This document shows positions 37,936 through 47,998 of a stretch of 64,000 nt of DNA, piece by piece; position 1 is the first letter of the stretch; every line of letters starts with the position of its first letter. The notes under the pieces were generated by a model. That model was not told the origin of the DNA. It ran no database searches and worked only from the letters and a program-made list of their open reading frames with translations. This DNA comes from Bacteroidales bacterium (lineage in GTDB: Bacteria; Bacteroidota; Bacteroidia; Bacteroidales; Marinilabiliaceae): NCBI GenBank assembly GCA_024401355.1, contig JAKSLF010000005.1, positions 48,435 through 112,434 of the forward strand, given 5' to 3'. The position numbers and the translations under genes are program-made.

Positions 37936-38409
37936 ATGGAATATTTACAGCATTTCTTATATCCTTCGTCCTTTTTTGCCAGCAGGGAACCTTATGTAGT
38001 AAAGACCGTGCTGGGTTCTTGTGTCGCAGTATGTCTGTGGGACAAGCGTCTGCATTTTGGTGGAATAAATCACTACATGTTGCCAACATGGAATGGCAAT
38101 GACTTGGCATCGCCTAAATATGGAAATATAGCGATTGACAAGTTGATAGAGAAGATGCGTTGTATGGGAAGCCGCGTTGAAGACCTTGAGGCGAAGGTTT
38201 TTGGTGGTGGCGAACTTCTGGACGTGGGAGGTGACAAGCCTTCGACACAGATAGGAGAACGAAATATACAAGTGGCATGTATGCTATTGGACTCTTACAA
38301 GATACCAGTGATAGCGAAGAGTCTGGGTGGCAAACGAGGCCGAAAGATACTATACTTCACCGATACTGGTGAAGTTCGACATAAATTCCTTGAGAAGCGA
38401 GAAGTATAA
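37936..38409 (+). CDS. cheD: Chemoreceptor glutamine deamidase CheD
   Basis: The 157-aa protein deamidates receptor glutamines to glutamates. The catalytic Cys lies in TVLGSCVAVCLWD and the His in GGINHYMLP, both in the expected order; the FGGGELLDVG loop follows. It lies 12 nt behind the kinase-like gene and 45 nt before cheB, completing an adaptation set (CheR, CheB, CheD). Confidence 0.94.
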   Translation: MEYLQHFLYPSSFFASREPYVVKTVLGSCVAVCLWDKRLHFGGINHYMLPTWNGNDLASPKYGNIAIDKLIEKMRCMGSRVEDLEAKVFGGGELLDVGGDKPSTQIGERNIQVACMLLDSYKIPVIAKSLGGKRGRKILYFTDTGEVRHKFLEKREV

Positions 38410-38454
38410 CGCAGTGTAAAACTTCTTGTGAGGGATAAAAAGAATATTACTGCA

Positions 38455-39630
38455 ATGGGAAACAAAGTACGAGTATTGATAGTCGATGATTCGGCGGTAG
38501 TGCGCCAGTCGCTTACGGCAATATTGGAGGAGGACCCAGAAATAGAAGTGATGGGTACTGCAGCAGATCCTATTATTGCTGTAAAGAAGATTATGAAAGA
38601 GGTGCCGGACGTAATAACCTTGGATGTAGAGATGCCGCGAATGGATGGTCTTACATTCTTGAGGAAGATTATGGCTCAGCACCCAATACCTGTTGTAGTC
38701 ATATCATCGCTTACAACTGCTGGTACAGAGGTGGCAATGAAAGCACTTGAATATGGTGCTACAGAAGTCATTGGTAAACCGTCGATGAATCCTGACGTAT
38801 TCTTCCAGGAGTCGCACATCATGTTGCGTGATGTGGTCAAGGCGGCAGCCCAGTCGAAGCTCAAGAGAAGAACTGCTGAAGAGATGAAGGCATATAATCA
38901 GCCACAGCTTGCACAACCTGTGGAGCATAAGCCTTCGGTGCAGCCAGCAGCAAAAGAGTCTGTACAGAAATTCAATGGTATGCCGTCGGTGGCACCAAAA
39001 TATACAGCTGATGTTGTATTGGACAAAGCTGGTGCTAATGATGTCATAGTAGACACAGAAAAAGTCATTGTACTTGGTGCGTCGACAGGCGGAACAGAGG
39101 CAATCAGGACATTGTTGAGAACGATGCCTTCAGATATGCCGGGCATAGTTATAGTGCAGCACATGCCAGAAGGATTCACCAAATCATTTTCGAATAGCCT
39201 CAACCAGATATCAAAGCTTGATGTCAAGGAAGCGGAAAATGGTGATAAAGTGCGCAGAGGCCTTGTGCTTATAGCGCCAGGTAATAAGCACATGCTACTG
39301 AAGCGAGTAGGTAAGGAGTATGTGGTAGAAGTAAAAGAAGGTCCACTTGTCAATCGACACAGACCGTCAGTAGATGTCTTGTTTAGATCTGCGGCACGTT
39401 ATGCGGGCAGCAATGCGATAGGCGTTATATTGACAGGTATGGGTAACGATGGAGCCAAGGGAATGCAGGAGTTGCATGACAAAGGCGCCTACACGATAGG
39501 TCAAGACGAGGCTTCATGTATAGTATATGGTATGCCAAAGGAAGCCTTCAAAGCTGGTGCTGTTGATACAGTCTTGTCGCTTGACAAGATAACAGAGCAC
39601 CTAGTTAAAGTAACATCGGAAACAAAGTAG
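38455..39630 (+). CDS. cheB: Chemoreceptor methylesterase CheB
   Basis: The 391-aa protein has an N-terminal receiver (Asp11/Asp12, phosphoacceptor Asp57 in [11 protein letters not shown]), a variable Ala/Pro-rich linker (about 145-200) and a C-terminal methylesterase domain with Ser in GASTGGTEA, His in VQHMPEG and Asp in [12 protein letters not shown] 38455 is preferred to an in-frame GTG at 38428 because the receiver starts directly after it. It removes receptor methyl groups when phosphorylated by CheA. Confidence 0.95.
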   Translation: MGNKVRVLIVDDSAVVRQSLTAILEEDPEIEVMGTAADPIIAVKKIMKEVPDVITLDVEMPRMDGLTFLRKIMAQHPIPVVVISSLTTAGTEVAMKALEYGATEVIGKPSMNPDVFFQESHIMLRDVVKAAAQSKLKRRTAEEMKAYNQPQLAQPVEHKPSVQPAAKESVQKFNGMPSVAPKYTADVVLDKAGANDVIVDTEKVIVLGASTGGTEAIRTLLRTMPSDMPGIVIVQHMPEGFTKSFSNSLNQISKLDVKEAENGDKVRRGLVLIAPGNKHMLLKRVGKEYVVEVKEGPLVNRHRPSVDVLFRSAARYAGSNAIGVILTGMGNDGAKGMQELHDKGAYTIGQDEASCIVYGMPKEAFKAGAVDTVLSLDKITEHLVKVTSETK

Positions 39631-39684
39631 CCGTTTATAGTACGGTAGATATAATATAGGATAGAAAGATATAATAAAGGATAG

Positions 39685-41568
39685 ATGAAAAACAAGAAAC
39701 TAAATCATCTGGTACGTCTATATGCCATACGTGGATTCGCATTTGGCCTTGTTCTGGCATTGTTGATATTGCTTTTGGCAGCTGATTCGAATGCATATCA
39801 TGACAGTGACCGTACGTTAGCTGATTTCATCAAGATATTCCCAGGTGTATGGGTCGTTATAATTATGCCATTTCTATGTGCCTTGGCAGGTTTCCTTTTG
39901 GCATACAGGATGTCAAAGATTATACGCCAGCAGAACAAGCAGATGAAGGAAGAGGAAAAGAGGTCGACAGACATTCTTACAATTGTTGAAGCGCTTGGTC
40001 AGGGCAAGTATGAAGATTTTGACAGTATTGAGAAACGTTCGGAGAACGACGAATTGATATTGTCACTTGATGAACTTCGCAAAACCTTGTCGAAGAACAA
40101 GGAGGAAGAGGAGAAGCGAAGAAAAGAGGAGGAACAGCGTACATGGGTTACAAATGGTGTGGCTCAGTTTGGTGAAATCCTTCGTCGTAACCAGGATAAC
40201 ATGGAGGAACTCTCATATACTGTTGTGAGATACCTTGTTGATTACATGAAGATCAATCAGGCGGGCTTCTTCATTTTGAATAAAGATGATGACAAGAACA
40301 AATTCTTCGAACTCACTGGACATGTAGCATTCGACAGAAAGAAATTTACAGACAAAAAGATATCATGGGGTGAAGGTCTTATAGGACGATGTGGTCTAGA
40401 AAAGGAGACAATCTATATGACGGACATTCCGAGCAACTATATAAATGTCACATCTGGCTTGGGTGAGGCAGGTCCGAAATCGTTGCTCATAGTGCCATTG
40501 AAGACAAGTGACGATATATATGGTGCGATAGAGATGGCATCGTTCAGGGAATTTGAGGAATATGAAATTGGTTTTGTGGAGAAGACAGCCGAATCAATAG
40601 CCCTTACGATATCGAACGTTCAGAACAACATGCGTACACGCAAGCTTTTGAGTGAAACTCAGGAGCAGTCAGAAAAGATGCGTCAGCAGGAAGAGGAGCT
40701 TCGCCAGAACATGGAGGAGATGCGTGCTACACAGGAAGAGAACCAGCGTCGTGAAGTTGAGATGAAGGGTATTCTTGAAGCCATCAACCATGCATCAATC
40801 AGTGCAGAGTTTGAGACAGATGGTACTATCAAGAATGTGAATGATAACTTCCTCAAGACATTCAACTATAAGCCGGAGGAGATCGAAGATCAGAGTATGA
40901 AAGTATTCTTCTTCAAGGAAGACATTAACCAGCTTGATGACATCTTGGCGACACTTCAGCGAGGCGAGACATTCAGTGGACGTGTACGTCGTCGAAACAA
41001 GCGAGGTGAAGAAATATGGTTGTTGTCGACATATTCTCCTGTAGTAGATGATGATGGTGAAGTGCTTTACATCAAGAGTCTTGAGACCAACATTGCCGAG
41101 CAGGTTAAACTTGAGGAGGAGATGCGCAAGAGCAAGGATGAAGTGGATATACTCTTGCGTGAGACACGTAACGAGATGAAGGAGCAGTTCAAGGAAATTG
41201 AGGCTGTAAAGATCAGAAACGAGAAGACCCTTGAGGGTTCACTTGATGCCATATTCACAACTAGCAATGAAGGAACACTTGAATTCTTCAACGCAGCAGC
41301 GGAACAGTTGTGGGGATTTGAGCGAGCAGAGGTACTTGGTCAGAACATCAGCAAGCTGTTTTCGGCAGAAAGCATACAGAACAATGAGTTTATAAAGGCA
41401 CTTGTAACGCCAGACTTGAAGAAGATAGTCGGTGAACGACGTGAGGTGCCTATCAAGAACAAATTTGGTGAAGAGGAACCTGTATTGATGATGCTTTCTG
41501 AAGCAGAAGTTGGTGAGGAACACTCGTTTACTGCTTTCATCCAGAAGGTAGAAGTAGAGCTCTTCTAA
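39685..41568 (+). CDS. Membrane GAF-PAS-PAS sensor without output domain
   Basis: The 627-aa protein has two membrane segments (about 13-33 and 53-72), a HAMP-like stretch (about 73-125), a charged coiled coil, a GAF domain (about 165-310), a second coiled coil rich in Glu/Gln (about 310-360), and two PAS domains (about 362-475 and 520-622). No kinase, cyclase or phosphatase follows the last PAS. The GAF domain shares the pattern IPSNY..VTSGLG...S..IVPL with the proteins at 43764 and 44714. It may act as a ligand-sensing scaffold, inferred from domains only. Confidence 0.82.
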   Translation: MKNKKLNHLVRLYAIRGFAFGLVLALLILLLAADSNAYHDSDRTLADFIKIFPGVWVVIIMPFLCALAGFLLAYRMSKIIRQQNKQMKEEEKRSTDILTIVEALGQGKYEDFDSIEKRSENDELILSLDELRKTLSKNKEEEEKRRKEEEQRTWVTNGVAQFGEILRRNQDNMEELSYTVVRYLVDYMKINQAGFFILNKDDDKNKFFELTGHVAFDRKKFTDKKISWGEGLIGRCGLEKETIYMTDIPSNYINVTSGLGEAGPKSLLIVPLKTSDDIYGAIEMASFREFEEYEIGFVEKTAESIALTISNVQNNMRTRKLLSETQEQSEKMRQQEEELRQNMEEMRATQEENQRREVEMKGILEAINHASISAEFETDGTIKNVNDNFLKTFNYKPEEIEDQSMKVFFFKEDINQLDDILATLQRGETFSGRVRRRNKRGEEIWLLSTYSPVVDDDGEVLYIKSLETNIAEQVKLEEEMRKSKDEVDILLRETRNEMKEQFKEIEAVKIRNEKTLEGSLDAIFTTSNEGTLEFFNAAAEQLWGFERAEVLGQNISKLFSAESIQNNEFIKALVTPDLKKIVGERREVPIKNKFGEEEPVLMMLSEAEVGEEHSFTAFIQKVEVELF

Positions 41569-41586
41569 TATTAAAAGAGTAAAGCG

Positions 41587-42402
41587 ATGGATTTCAAGCA
41601 GTTCCTTGCAAGTTTTAAGATCAAGACGGGTTATGATTTCTGTGACTATTCAGACAACTCCATATCTCGTCGTCTTGACAAGATAAGTGCTGAGTCAAAG
41701 TTATCATTTGAGCAGATGCTTGACAAGGTGATGACAGATGAGACATTCAAGAACAAAGTCATAGATGAGATAACAGTCAATACGACAGAATTGTTTAGAG
41801 ATCCTACGATGTGGATATCTCTTTATAAGACGTTGTATCAGCAGTTGCCCAAGAGTGCGACAATCACCTTTTGGCATATAGGTTGTTCGAGGGGACTTGA
41901 AGTCTATTCAAACTTGATAATGATGCATCTGTTAGGGAACTTGGACAGGTGTCGAGCAATAGGAACAGACTTGAATTCGCGAGTGCTAGAAATAGGTCGC
42001 AAAGGAGAATATTCATATAGGTTCAATTTGTATTTCAAGGATAACTTCAATGCTGTTATGGCGGGATGTGGACTTGATGCAAAATTTGAGGACTATTTTG
42101 ACATAGATGAGTCGCAAGACAAAATGAAGGTAAAGCCATTCCTTCTGGAGAAGCCAAAGTTTATAGAACAAAACCTTGTTCAGGACAAGGCTCCGTTTGC
42201 ATATAAAGTGGACGTAGTATTCTTCAGGAATGTCATGATATACTTCAATGACAAACTGCAGAACAAGATAATGTCAATGGTATGCTCTAAAATGTATGAT
42301 GGTGCGGCATTGATACTTGGTAAGCAGGAGAGTCTTACATCTCAGATGATGACAAGATTCACAAAGACAGGTCAATATTATCAGAAGAAAGTACTACTCT
42401 AA
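41587..42402 (+). CDS. Divergent CheR-like protein A
   Basis: The 271-aa protein follows CheR in layout: helical N-terminal domain (about 5-75), then a Rossmann methyltransferase fold. The SAM motif has drifted to FWHIGCSRGLEVYS and the RNVxIYF motif is kept (FFRNVMIYFND). The Gly-Cys-Ser core and the glutamate (GLE) survive, so SAM binding is possible but uncertain. It overlaps the next gene by one base. It may methylate something other than the receptor, for instance the GAF/PAS proteins, or have become a regulator. Confidence 0.8.
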   Translation: MDFKQFLASFKIKTGYDFCDYSDNSISRRLDKISAESKLSFEQMLDKVMTDETFKNKVIDEITVNTTELFRDPTMWISLYKTLYQQLPKSATITFWHIGCSRGLEVYSNLIMMHLLGNLDRCRAIGTDLNSRVLEIGRKGEYSYRFNLYFKDNFNAVMAGCGLDAKFEDYFDIDESQDKMKVKPFLLEKPKFIEQNLVQDKAPFAYKVDVVFFRNVMIYFNDKLQNKIMSMVCSKMYDGAALILGKQESLTSQMMTRFTKTGQYYQKKVLL

Positions 42403-43184
42403 TGTTTTTGACGATAAATGACATACGAGAGATAGGCGCACAGATGAGTGCGAAAATAGGAGTTGACTATACGGGTTATAGCATCAACTTCTTTCGTCGT
42501 CGTGTCATTGCAATGTTTGAAGAATTAGGAGTACGCAAGGTTCAGGATTTAGAGTCAATGCTCGATGATGCTGTAAAGGCAGATGAGATAGCACATTTGA
42601 TGACAATTCCTGGAACAGAGATGTTCAGAGACCCTTCGTTTTGGCGTGCTCTGAGAAAGATATTGTCAGGGAAGCAGTCGTTGACAGTATGGATGCCTAA
42701 TCTGACAAATGGATTTGAACTATATAGCCTTATGGTATTGCTGAACCAGATAGGTATTAACAACATCAAAGTTGTTGGTCAGGTTCAGTCAGATATCACG
42801 CTTAAGGACATAAAGACGCTGAGTATTCCCGAGAAGTATGACGAAGTGAACAGGTCGAACTTCGAAAGACTGGAATCGGGGACAAAATATGAGGATTATT
42901 TTGAATCGACAGAAAACGGCATTAAGCCCAAGAGCAACTTGCTTGAGAACGTTACGTTTGTCAAAGGTTGGTTTATGGACAGTGCCGTAGAGAAATATGA
43001 CCTCATAATATTCAGGAACATACTGCTTGAATATGGTCCACGTCTGCATGAAAAAGCTGTAGAGCGCCTTGCCGCTTCGCTTAATGATGGTGGAATGCTG
43101 GCAATAGGAATTAAAGAGCAGCTGCTTACAAAGACGACAAACTTGAAACCTCACGAGGCTGGTGAAAGTATATATAGAGTATAA
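42402..43184 (+). CDS. Degenerate CheR-like protein B, probably not a methyltransferase
   Basis: The 260-aa protein aligns in layout with the CheR-like protein before it, but the SAM motif reads VWMPNLTNGFELYSL: the small Gly/Ala/Cys core is lost although the F-E-Y-S end remains. The later motif is IFRNILLEYG instead of RNVLIYFD. The ATG overlaps the previous stop (TAATG), suggesting coupled translation and a joint complex with protein A. I infer that protein B is a non-catalytic partner. Confidence 0.75.
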   Translation: MFLTINDIREIGAQMSAKIGVDYTGYSINFFRRRVIAMFEELGVRKVQDLESMLDDAVKADEIAHLMTIPGTEMFRDPSFWRALRKILSGKQSLTVWMPNLTNGFELYSLMVLLNQIGINNIKVVGQVQSDITLKDIKTLSIPEKYDEVNRSNFERLESGTKYEDYFESTENGIKPKSNLLENVTFVKGWFMDSAVEKYDLIIFRNILLEYGPRLHEKAVERLAASLNDGGMLAIGIKEQLLTKTTNLKPHEAGESIYRV

Positions 43185-43203
43185 ACAGTAGAGTGAGCGA
43201 GTC

Positions 43204-43767
43204 ATGAGTGATTATAAAGCAGTAGTAATAGGAGGTTCAGCTGGCAGTTTTGCGGTAGTGTTAAAGATGCTGTCAAAACTGAGACCGGACTTTGAGCTTC
43301 CGATAATAATATGTATGCACAGGTTGAAGCATATCCGTTCAGGATTAGCAGAAAACCTTGATATAAAGTCAAGCATGAAAGTAGTAGAGCCTTATGACAA
43401 GGAGCGCATCGAAAAAGGCAAGGTATATCTTGCTCCATCGAACTATCACATGTTTGTAGAATTTGACGGAACAATATCTTTGTCGATAGAGGACATGAAC
43501 AACCAGAGCCGTCCGTCGATAGACTATACCTTATCATCAGCGGCAGCATCATACCGCGAAAAGTGTCTGGGTATAATATTGACAGGTGCCAACAAAGATG
43601 GTGCAAAAGGCTTGAAAGACATTGCTGACAAGAAAGGATTCACGATAGTGCAGGATCCGAAGACAGCAGAGGTTGACACGATGCCAAAATCGGCGCTGAA
43701 GATAATGCAGCCAGACTTGATATTGAGTCCGGATGGAATAACAGATTTCTTGAACAATTTGAAATGA
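43204..43767 (+). CDS. CheB-like methylesterase domain protein without receiver
   Basis: The 187-aa protein is a lone CheB methylesterase domain. The triad positions are kept: Ser in IGGSAGSF, His in CMHRLKH (instead of QHMP) and Asp in LTGANKDGAKGL. Without a receiver it cannot be switched by CheA in the usual way. It follows the two CheR-like genes, so the three may form a second, separate adaptation module. The stop overlaps the next start (ATGA). Confidence 0.85.
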   Translation: MSDYKAVVIGGSAGSFAVVLKMLSKLRPDFELPIIICMHRLKHIRSGLAENLDIKSSMKVVEPYDKERIEKGKVYLAPSNYHMFVEFDGTISLSIEDMNNQSRPSIDYTLSSAAASYREKCLGIILTGANKDGAKGLKDIADKKGFTIVQDPKTAEVDTMPKSALKIMQPDLILSPDGITDFLNNLK

Positions 43768-44702
43768 GCATACTGAAGTCGATATATAAAATATTGAAAA
43801 GCGAGGCAGCAAATGTATGGGCCGTTGTCAAGGCATCTATGCATAAAGCTTGGAGCTTCATAGCAAAGTATGCATTAAAACTTTGGGGCGGAATAGCAGG
43901 TGTTGTCAATACTTGCTATAAAAAAGTGGCTGAAATGTCTTTGGAGGCTCAGGTATTCATTTCGCTGTCGATGTTTTTATGCGTATTCTTGTTTTGGCAG
44001 TTTATGCCATATTATGTACCGCAGGCGGTATTTGTCATGGTAAACCTATTGCTTGTGATAATATCATCGGCATTTACATGCTATGTGATATTTTCTGCAA
44101 ACAAGAAAATATCGTCTTTGAAGGAAACTATAGATGAGCTTGAGCAGATAAAGAAAGACAAAGACCAGGAGATTAGAGGCTACAAGTCGGAGATACATGA
44201 CTTGAACATGGCATCGCGTAAACAGCAGTCATTTGGAAAGAATAGTCAGGTATTGATAGACACTGTGAAGAAGAACAGGCAGGAGAAGAAAGAGGAAGAC
44301 CCTAAGGGACAATTCCTGTTGAAATCGCTTGCCCAGTGTTCTGATATATGCTGTGGCTTGATATACATGAAGAAGGATGACGAAGACGTGTTTGAGATAG
44401 CAGGTCAGTATGCATTGTCAAACTGTGAGATAGTAGAAGACCCTAATCTGAAGGAAGTGACAGTAGAGGATGCGTTGTTTGGCCAAGTTATAAAGACAGG
44501 CCAGATGTTACATATAGCTGACGTACCGTCAGAGAGCCTGACAATAATGTCGGGACTTGGTCAGACGGAGTCGATGAACGTGTATATATTGCCAATCAAG
44601 AAGAATAATAAAGTGGTGGCAATGGCTGAAGTGTCAAGTTTCAGCAGACTGGCAGTGGCAGATATATGGAAGGACATAGACAATGTGTTGCTTGACGATT
44701 AA
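43764..44702 (+). CDS. Membrane GAF-domain protein
   Basis: The 312-aa protein has a cytoplasmic N-terminal amphipathic segment, two membrane helices (about 66-83 and 88-112), a coiled coil (about 113-150), a Lys/Glu-rich linker and a C-terminal GAF domain (about 175-308) with VPSESLTIMSGLG and YILPIKKN. The start overlaps the stop of the CheB-like gene by 4 bases. The GAF domain resembles those of the flanking sensors. It has no output domain. Confidence 0.78.
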   Translation: MSILKSIYKILKSEAANVWAVVKASMHKAWSFIAKYALKLWGGIAGVVNTCYKKVAEMSLEAQVFISLSMFLCVFLFWQFMPYYVPQAVFVMVNLLLVIISSAFTCYVIFSANKKISSLKETIDELEQIKKDKDQEIRGYKSEIHDLNMASRKQQSFGKNSQVLIDTVKKNRQEKKEEDPKGQFLLKSLAQCSDICCGLIYMKKDDEDVFEIAGQYALSNCEIVEDPNLKEVTVEDALFGQVIKTGQMLHIADVPSESLTIMSGLGQTESMNVYILPIKKNNKVVAMAEVSSFSRLAVADIWKDIDNVLLDD

Positions 44703-44713
44703 GAGAGACGGAG

Positions 44714-47368
44714 ATGAAAGACAAAAAAGATAAATTAGATATCAAATACCTGTCGCCGGCAGGATTCAGTGAAGTGCAGTGGTATGCTGCGCTTATATCT
44801 GTTTTGGCGATGTTGCTAATAGGTTGGACCTCAATAATTAGTTTGTTGGGTCTGAACGTCACGTTGAGCAACATTGCATATATGCACAGATATATCTTCG
44901 TTTGGATATTTGATATGACAGTTGTTGCATTGTTGATGTTGTGTCTATATCTGGCAAATTTCAGGAGAATAAAGTTAAGTACGTTAGCTTCAAATATAGA
45001 ATCGTTGCAGAGTCAGATAGACAGTTCGATTGTCATGGCTGGCAAGATTGGTGCGGGGCAGTCGATAGAGGGCATGATAGGATCGTCGGATTCGGACCTT
45101 CACAAGACACTCTTGAAGCTTGGTAAAAACCTGATGGAGACAAAAGAAAAAGAGAGTCAGTTTTCATGGGTTACACGAGGCAAGGAAAAAGTATCAGATA
45201 TTCTCCGTTCTCACAATAAGATAGATGAACTTGCGGTTGAGACATTGATAGGCATTACTCAGTATTATGAAGCTGTTCAGGGTGCATTCTTCATCCTTGA
45301 GGGTGATGAATTGAGAACTTTGACACAGTATGCCTATAATCGCAGGAGATATGAGACAAAGACCATCAAGGTAGGAACAGGACTTATTGGTGCTGCAGCA
45401 TACGAGCGTCAGATAATATACAGGACAGATGTTCCTGAGGACTACTTTACCATAACCTCTGGTATGATGGGCGAGCAGAAGCCTCGATCGATAATAATCA
45501 TACCTCTTATGCAGGAGGACGTAGTTCAGGGAGTCATAGAATTGGCATTCTTCAAAAAGCGTCTGCCTCAGCATTACCTTTCGTTGGCAGAAGAACTTGG
45601 CAAAGTCATAGGTGCCACGATATACAACCTGAAAATCAATGAGAGAACAGCACAGCTCTTGCGTGAATCACAGGAGATGACCGCTACATTGAAGAAGAAC
45701 GAAGAGCAGTTGCAGCAGAATGCGCTTGAGATGCTTGAGGCGAAGGAGAATGTCGAGATGTCGAACCGTGAACTTGCTGTCAAGATTCAGGAAGTAGAGA
45801 ATGGTCAGAAGCGTCTGCAGGCATTGCTTACGAACGCCTCTGAGTTTATCTCGATATATAATGAAGACCGCGAAGTGACATTTGAGAGTCCATCAATCCG
45901 TCGAATACTTGGTTATGAGCCAAATGACACGGTGCATGGCATGGATGAGGACATGATGACACCTAAAGGCTTTAGAAGTGTTACAGGAATGTTTGACTAT
46001 CTTCTTGACACGCCTGGTGGTGAAATGACGATACAGTATACCTATCTGAAAAAGAATGGTGACAAGATATTCCTTGAAACTCAGGGAAAGAACCTTTTGC
46101 ATGACCCAGCGATACGTGGTCTTATCTTCAACACAAGAGATATAACCGAAAGAATACGTGCGGAGCGTGAGGAGCGAATGAAGAGCCGAATGCAGTCGCT
46201 TTCGGAGAACTCTCCAGATATGATTATCCGTACGAGCACAAATGGAAAGATAGTATACGTAAACCCTGCGGCATCGAAGTTCTTGCAGCGTGAAGTAGTC
46301 GACCTGATGAGCATGAAGATAAACGAGCTTGATCCGTCGATGAGTATAGTAGACTTCATCAGCAGTGCCTTGAAACTGCTTAAGAAGACACATACAAAGA
46401 CAGAGTCGGAACTTCAGATAGAGCTTGAGGGTGAAGAGCGAATAGTAGAAGTAAGAGCAATTCCTGAATTTGGTGAATCGGGAGATGAGCTTGAGTCGGT
46501 ACTCTTCCAGGCGCATGATGTCACTCAGATGAAGAAGCAGGAAGAGGAAATCAAGGAGAAGAACAAGAGTATCCAGGATAGTATCAACTATGCATTGCGA
46601 ATTCAGAAAGCATTGTTGCCAGAGGTTCAGGATTACCAGAAGTACTTCCCTAAGACATTCATGATGTACTTCCCTAAGAATACGGTCAGTGGTGACTTCC
46701 CATGGTTCTATCATTTTGACAATGTATACTATATAGCAGCAGTAGACTGTACGGGCCATGGTGTACCTGGTGCGTTGTTGTCATTGATAGGAACATTGCT
46801 TCTGAACAACATTGTGGAGACGGGTCAGGACTTGACAGCGGCGCAATTGCTTGACAAATTGCATGCGGCAGTAAGAAGAGCATTGAAGCAGGATGATCCG
46901 GACAGACCGGACAACGGTCGAGATGGTATGGACCTTGGTCTTTGCCGCATTGACACAGAGAAACATGAGTTGCAATTTGCCGGAGCTCACCGTCCTCTTT
47001 ACTATATGCGAGGCAGTGAATTTACGGAATATAAAGGATCGAGAAAGGGCATAGGTGGTATACCATTGCCAGGTCGTCCGGAACCAGATTTTGAAAATAA
47101 TGTCATAGAATACCAACCTGGAGACAGATTTTACGTATTCTCAGATGGACTTCCAGACCAGCTGGACGGACAAAAAAAGAAAAAATATCAAACAAAACGC
47201 TTCAAGGAATTGCTTGATCGAACAGCCGAAAAAGAGATCAAGGAGATCTACGAAGAGGTTCATAATGACTTTATTAACGTGTGGATGAGGAATGATCCGG
47301 CGGAGACGGAAGCAGACATCAGAACACGTCAAGTTGATGATGTTTTGTTGATAGGTGTTGAATTATAA
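44714..47368 (+). CDS. Membrane SpoIIE-type protein phosphatase with GAF and PAS sensors (SiaA-like role)
   Basis: The 884-aa protein has two membrane helices (about 22-45 and 60-85), a GAF domain (about 165-310), a coiled coil, two PAS domains (about 370-490 and 495-610) and a SpoIIE/PP2C phosphatase (about 640-884). Metal-ligand motifs are VSGDFPWF, AVDCTGHGVPGALLS, FSDGLPDQ and VDDVLLIG. PP2C enzymes of this kind dephosphorylate Ser/Thr of partner-switch proteins; in Pseudomonas SiaA acts on SiaC. The next two genes are SiaB-like and SiaC-like, which makes the role persuasive. The membrane and sensor parts differ from SiaA. Confidence 0.88.
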   Translation: MKDKKDKLDIKYLSPAGFSEVQWYAALISVLAMLLIGWTSIISLLGLNVTLSNIAYMHRYIFVWIFDMTVVALLMLCLYLANFRRIKLSTLASNIESLQSQIDSSIVMAGKIGAGQSIEGMIGSSDSDLHKTLLKLGKNLMETKEKESQFSWVTRGKEKVSDILRSHNKIDELAVETLIGITQYYEAVQGAFFILEGDELRTLTQYAYNRRRYETKTIKVGTGLIGAAAYERQIIYRTDVPEDYFTITSGMMGEQKPRSIIIIPLMQEDVVQGVIELAFFKKRLPQHYLSLAEELGKVIGATIYNLKINERTAQLLRESQEMTATLKKNEEQLQQNALEMLEAKENVEMSNRELAVKIQEVENGQKRLQALLTNASEFISIYNEDREVTFESPSIRRILGYEPNDTVHGMDEDMMTPKGFRSVTGMFDYLLDTPGGEMTIQYTYLKKNGDKIFLETQGKNLLHDPAIRGLIFNTRDITERIRAEREERMKSRMQSLSENSPDMIIRTSTNGKIVYVNPAASKFLQREVVDLMSMKINELDPSMSIVDFISSALKLLKKTHTKTESELQIELEGEERIVEVRAIPEFGESGDELESVLFQAHDVTQMKKQEEEIKEKNKSIQDSINYALRIQKALLPEVQDYQKYFPKTFMMYFPKNTVSGDFPWFYHFDNVYYIAAVDCTGHGVPGALLSLIGTLLLNNIVETGQDLTAAQLLDKLHAAVRRALKQDDPDRPDNGRDGMDLGLCRIDTEKHELQFAGAHRPLYYMRGSEFTEYKGSRKGIGGIPLPGRPEPDFENNVIEYQPGDRFYVFSDGLPDQLDGQKKKKYQTKRFKELLDRTAEKEIKEIYEEVHNDFINVWMRNDPAETEADIRTRQVDDVLLIGVEL

Positions 47369-47410
47369 AAAAATAAATGCTATATTTACACACTTTTTAA
47401 TTAGAGCACT

Positions 47411-47983
47411 ATGGGAAGAATAGCAGCGAATCAGGACTTTTTGGAGTTTGCTTACCAATTGTATCATACAATGCAGGCAAACGAGATTAATCTTGTGTAT
47501 GAGGGTGTAGTTACTCAGGAGATTACACGTACGTTCACAGCCCTTACAGAAAAGAACATGGTAAAGGCTGAGGAATCGAATCAGGTACAGCGTAAGGTTT
47601 TCAACGTAATGGTTGAGTGCCTTCAGAATATCAGCAAGCATGCAGATGCGATGTCAGATGATGAGAATGAGGAGCGTCGTGGTATAGTTTTGGTAAGCCA
47701 TGGCGAGGAGTCATACAATGTCATCACAGGAAACGTTGTAAAGCGTTCGAAGCGTGAGGGCCTTGAAAAGAGTCTTCAGAAGATTAACAGTCTTGACAAG
47801 GAAGGACTTTCGGCGCTATACAAGCAGCAGATAAAAGAGGGTCACATCTCAGAAAAGGGTGGTGCGGGCCTTGGATTTATCGATATAGCGAAGAAGTCTG
47901 GCAATAAAATTGATTACCAGTTTAAGGACTTGACAGATGACTTGTGCTTCTTCATCCTTATAACCACTATTTCAAGAAACTAA
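47411..47983 (+). CDS. SiaB-family protein kinase (DUF6272)
   Basis: The 190-aa protein belongs to the SiaB-type HATPase-fold kinases. The N box is VECLQNISKHAD near residue 72 and the ATP-lid glycine motif is GGAGLGFIDIAKKSG near 155. The family phosphorylates SiaC-type proteins on threonine. It sits 42 nt behind the phosphatase and 15 nt before the SiaC-like gene, the same order as in the Pseudomonas sia operon. Confidence 0.85.
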   Translation: MGRIAANQDFLEFAYQLYHTMQANEINLVYEGVVTQEITRTFTALTEKNMVKAEESNQVQRKVFNVMVECLQNISKHADAMSDDENEERRGIVLVSHGEESYNVITGNVVKRSKREGLEKSLQKINSLDKEGLSALYKQQIKEGHISEKGGAGLGFIDIAKKSGNKIDYQFKDLTDDLCFFILITTISRN

Positions 47984-47998
47984 TAACAACGGATAGAG

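Noticed and set aside
30469-43767. Flagellar chemotaxis considered as the role of the Che genes
   Set aside because: No flagellin, motor switch, FliM/FliN, MotAB, CheZ or CheC gene is present in the window, and the operon instead continues into partner-switch and transport genes.
45893-46759. Minus-strand frame of 288 codons inside the phosphatase gene
   Set aside because: The plus-strand protein has clear PAS and SpoIIE domains here; the minus frame gives Leu/Tyr/Cys-rich nonsense.
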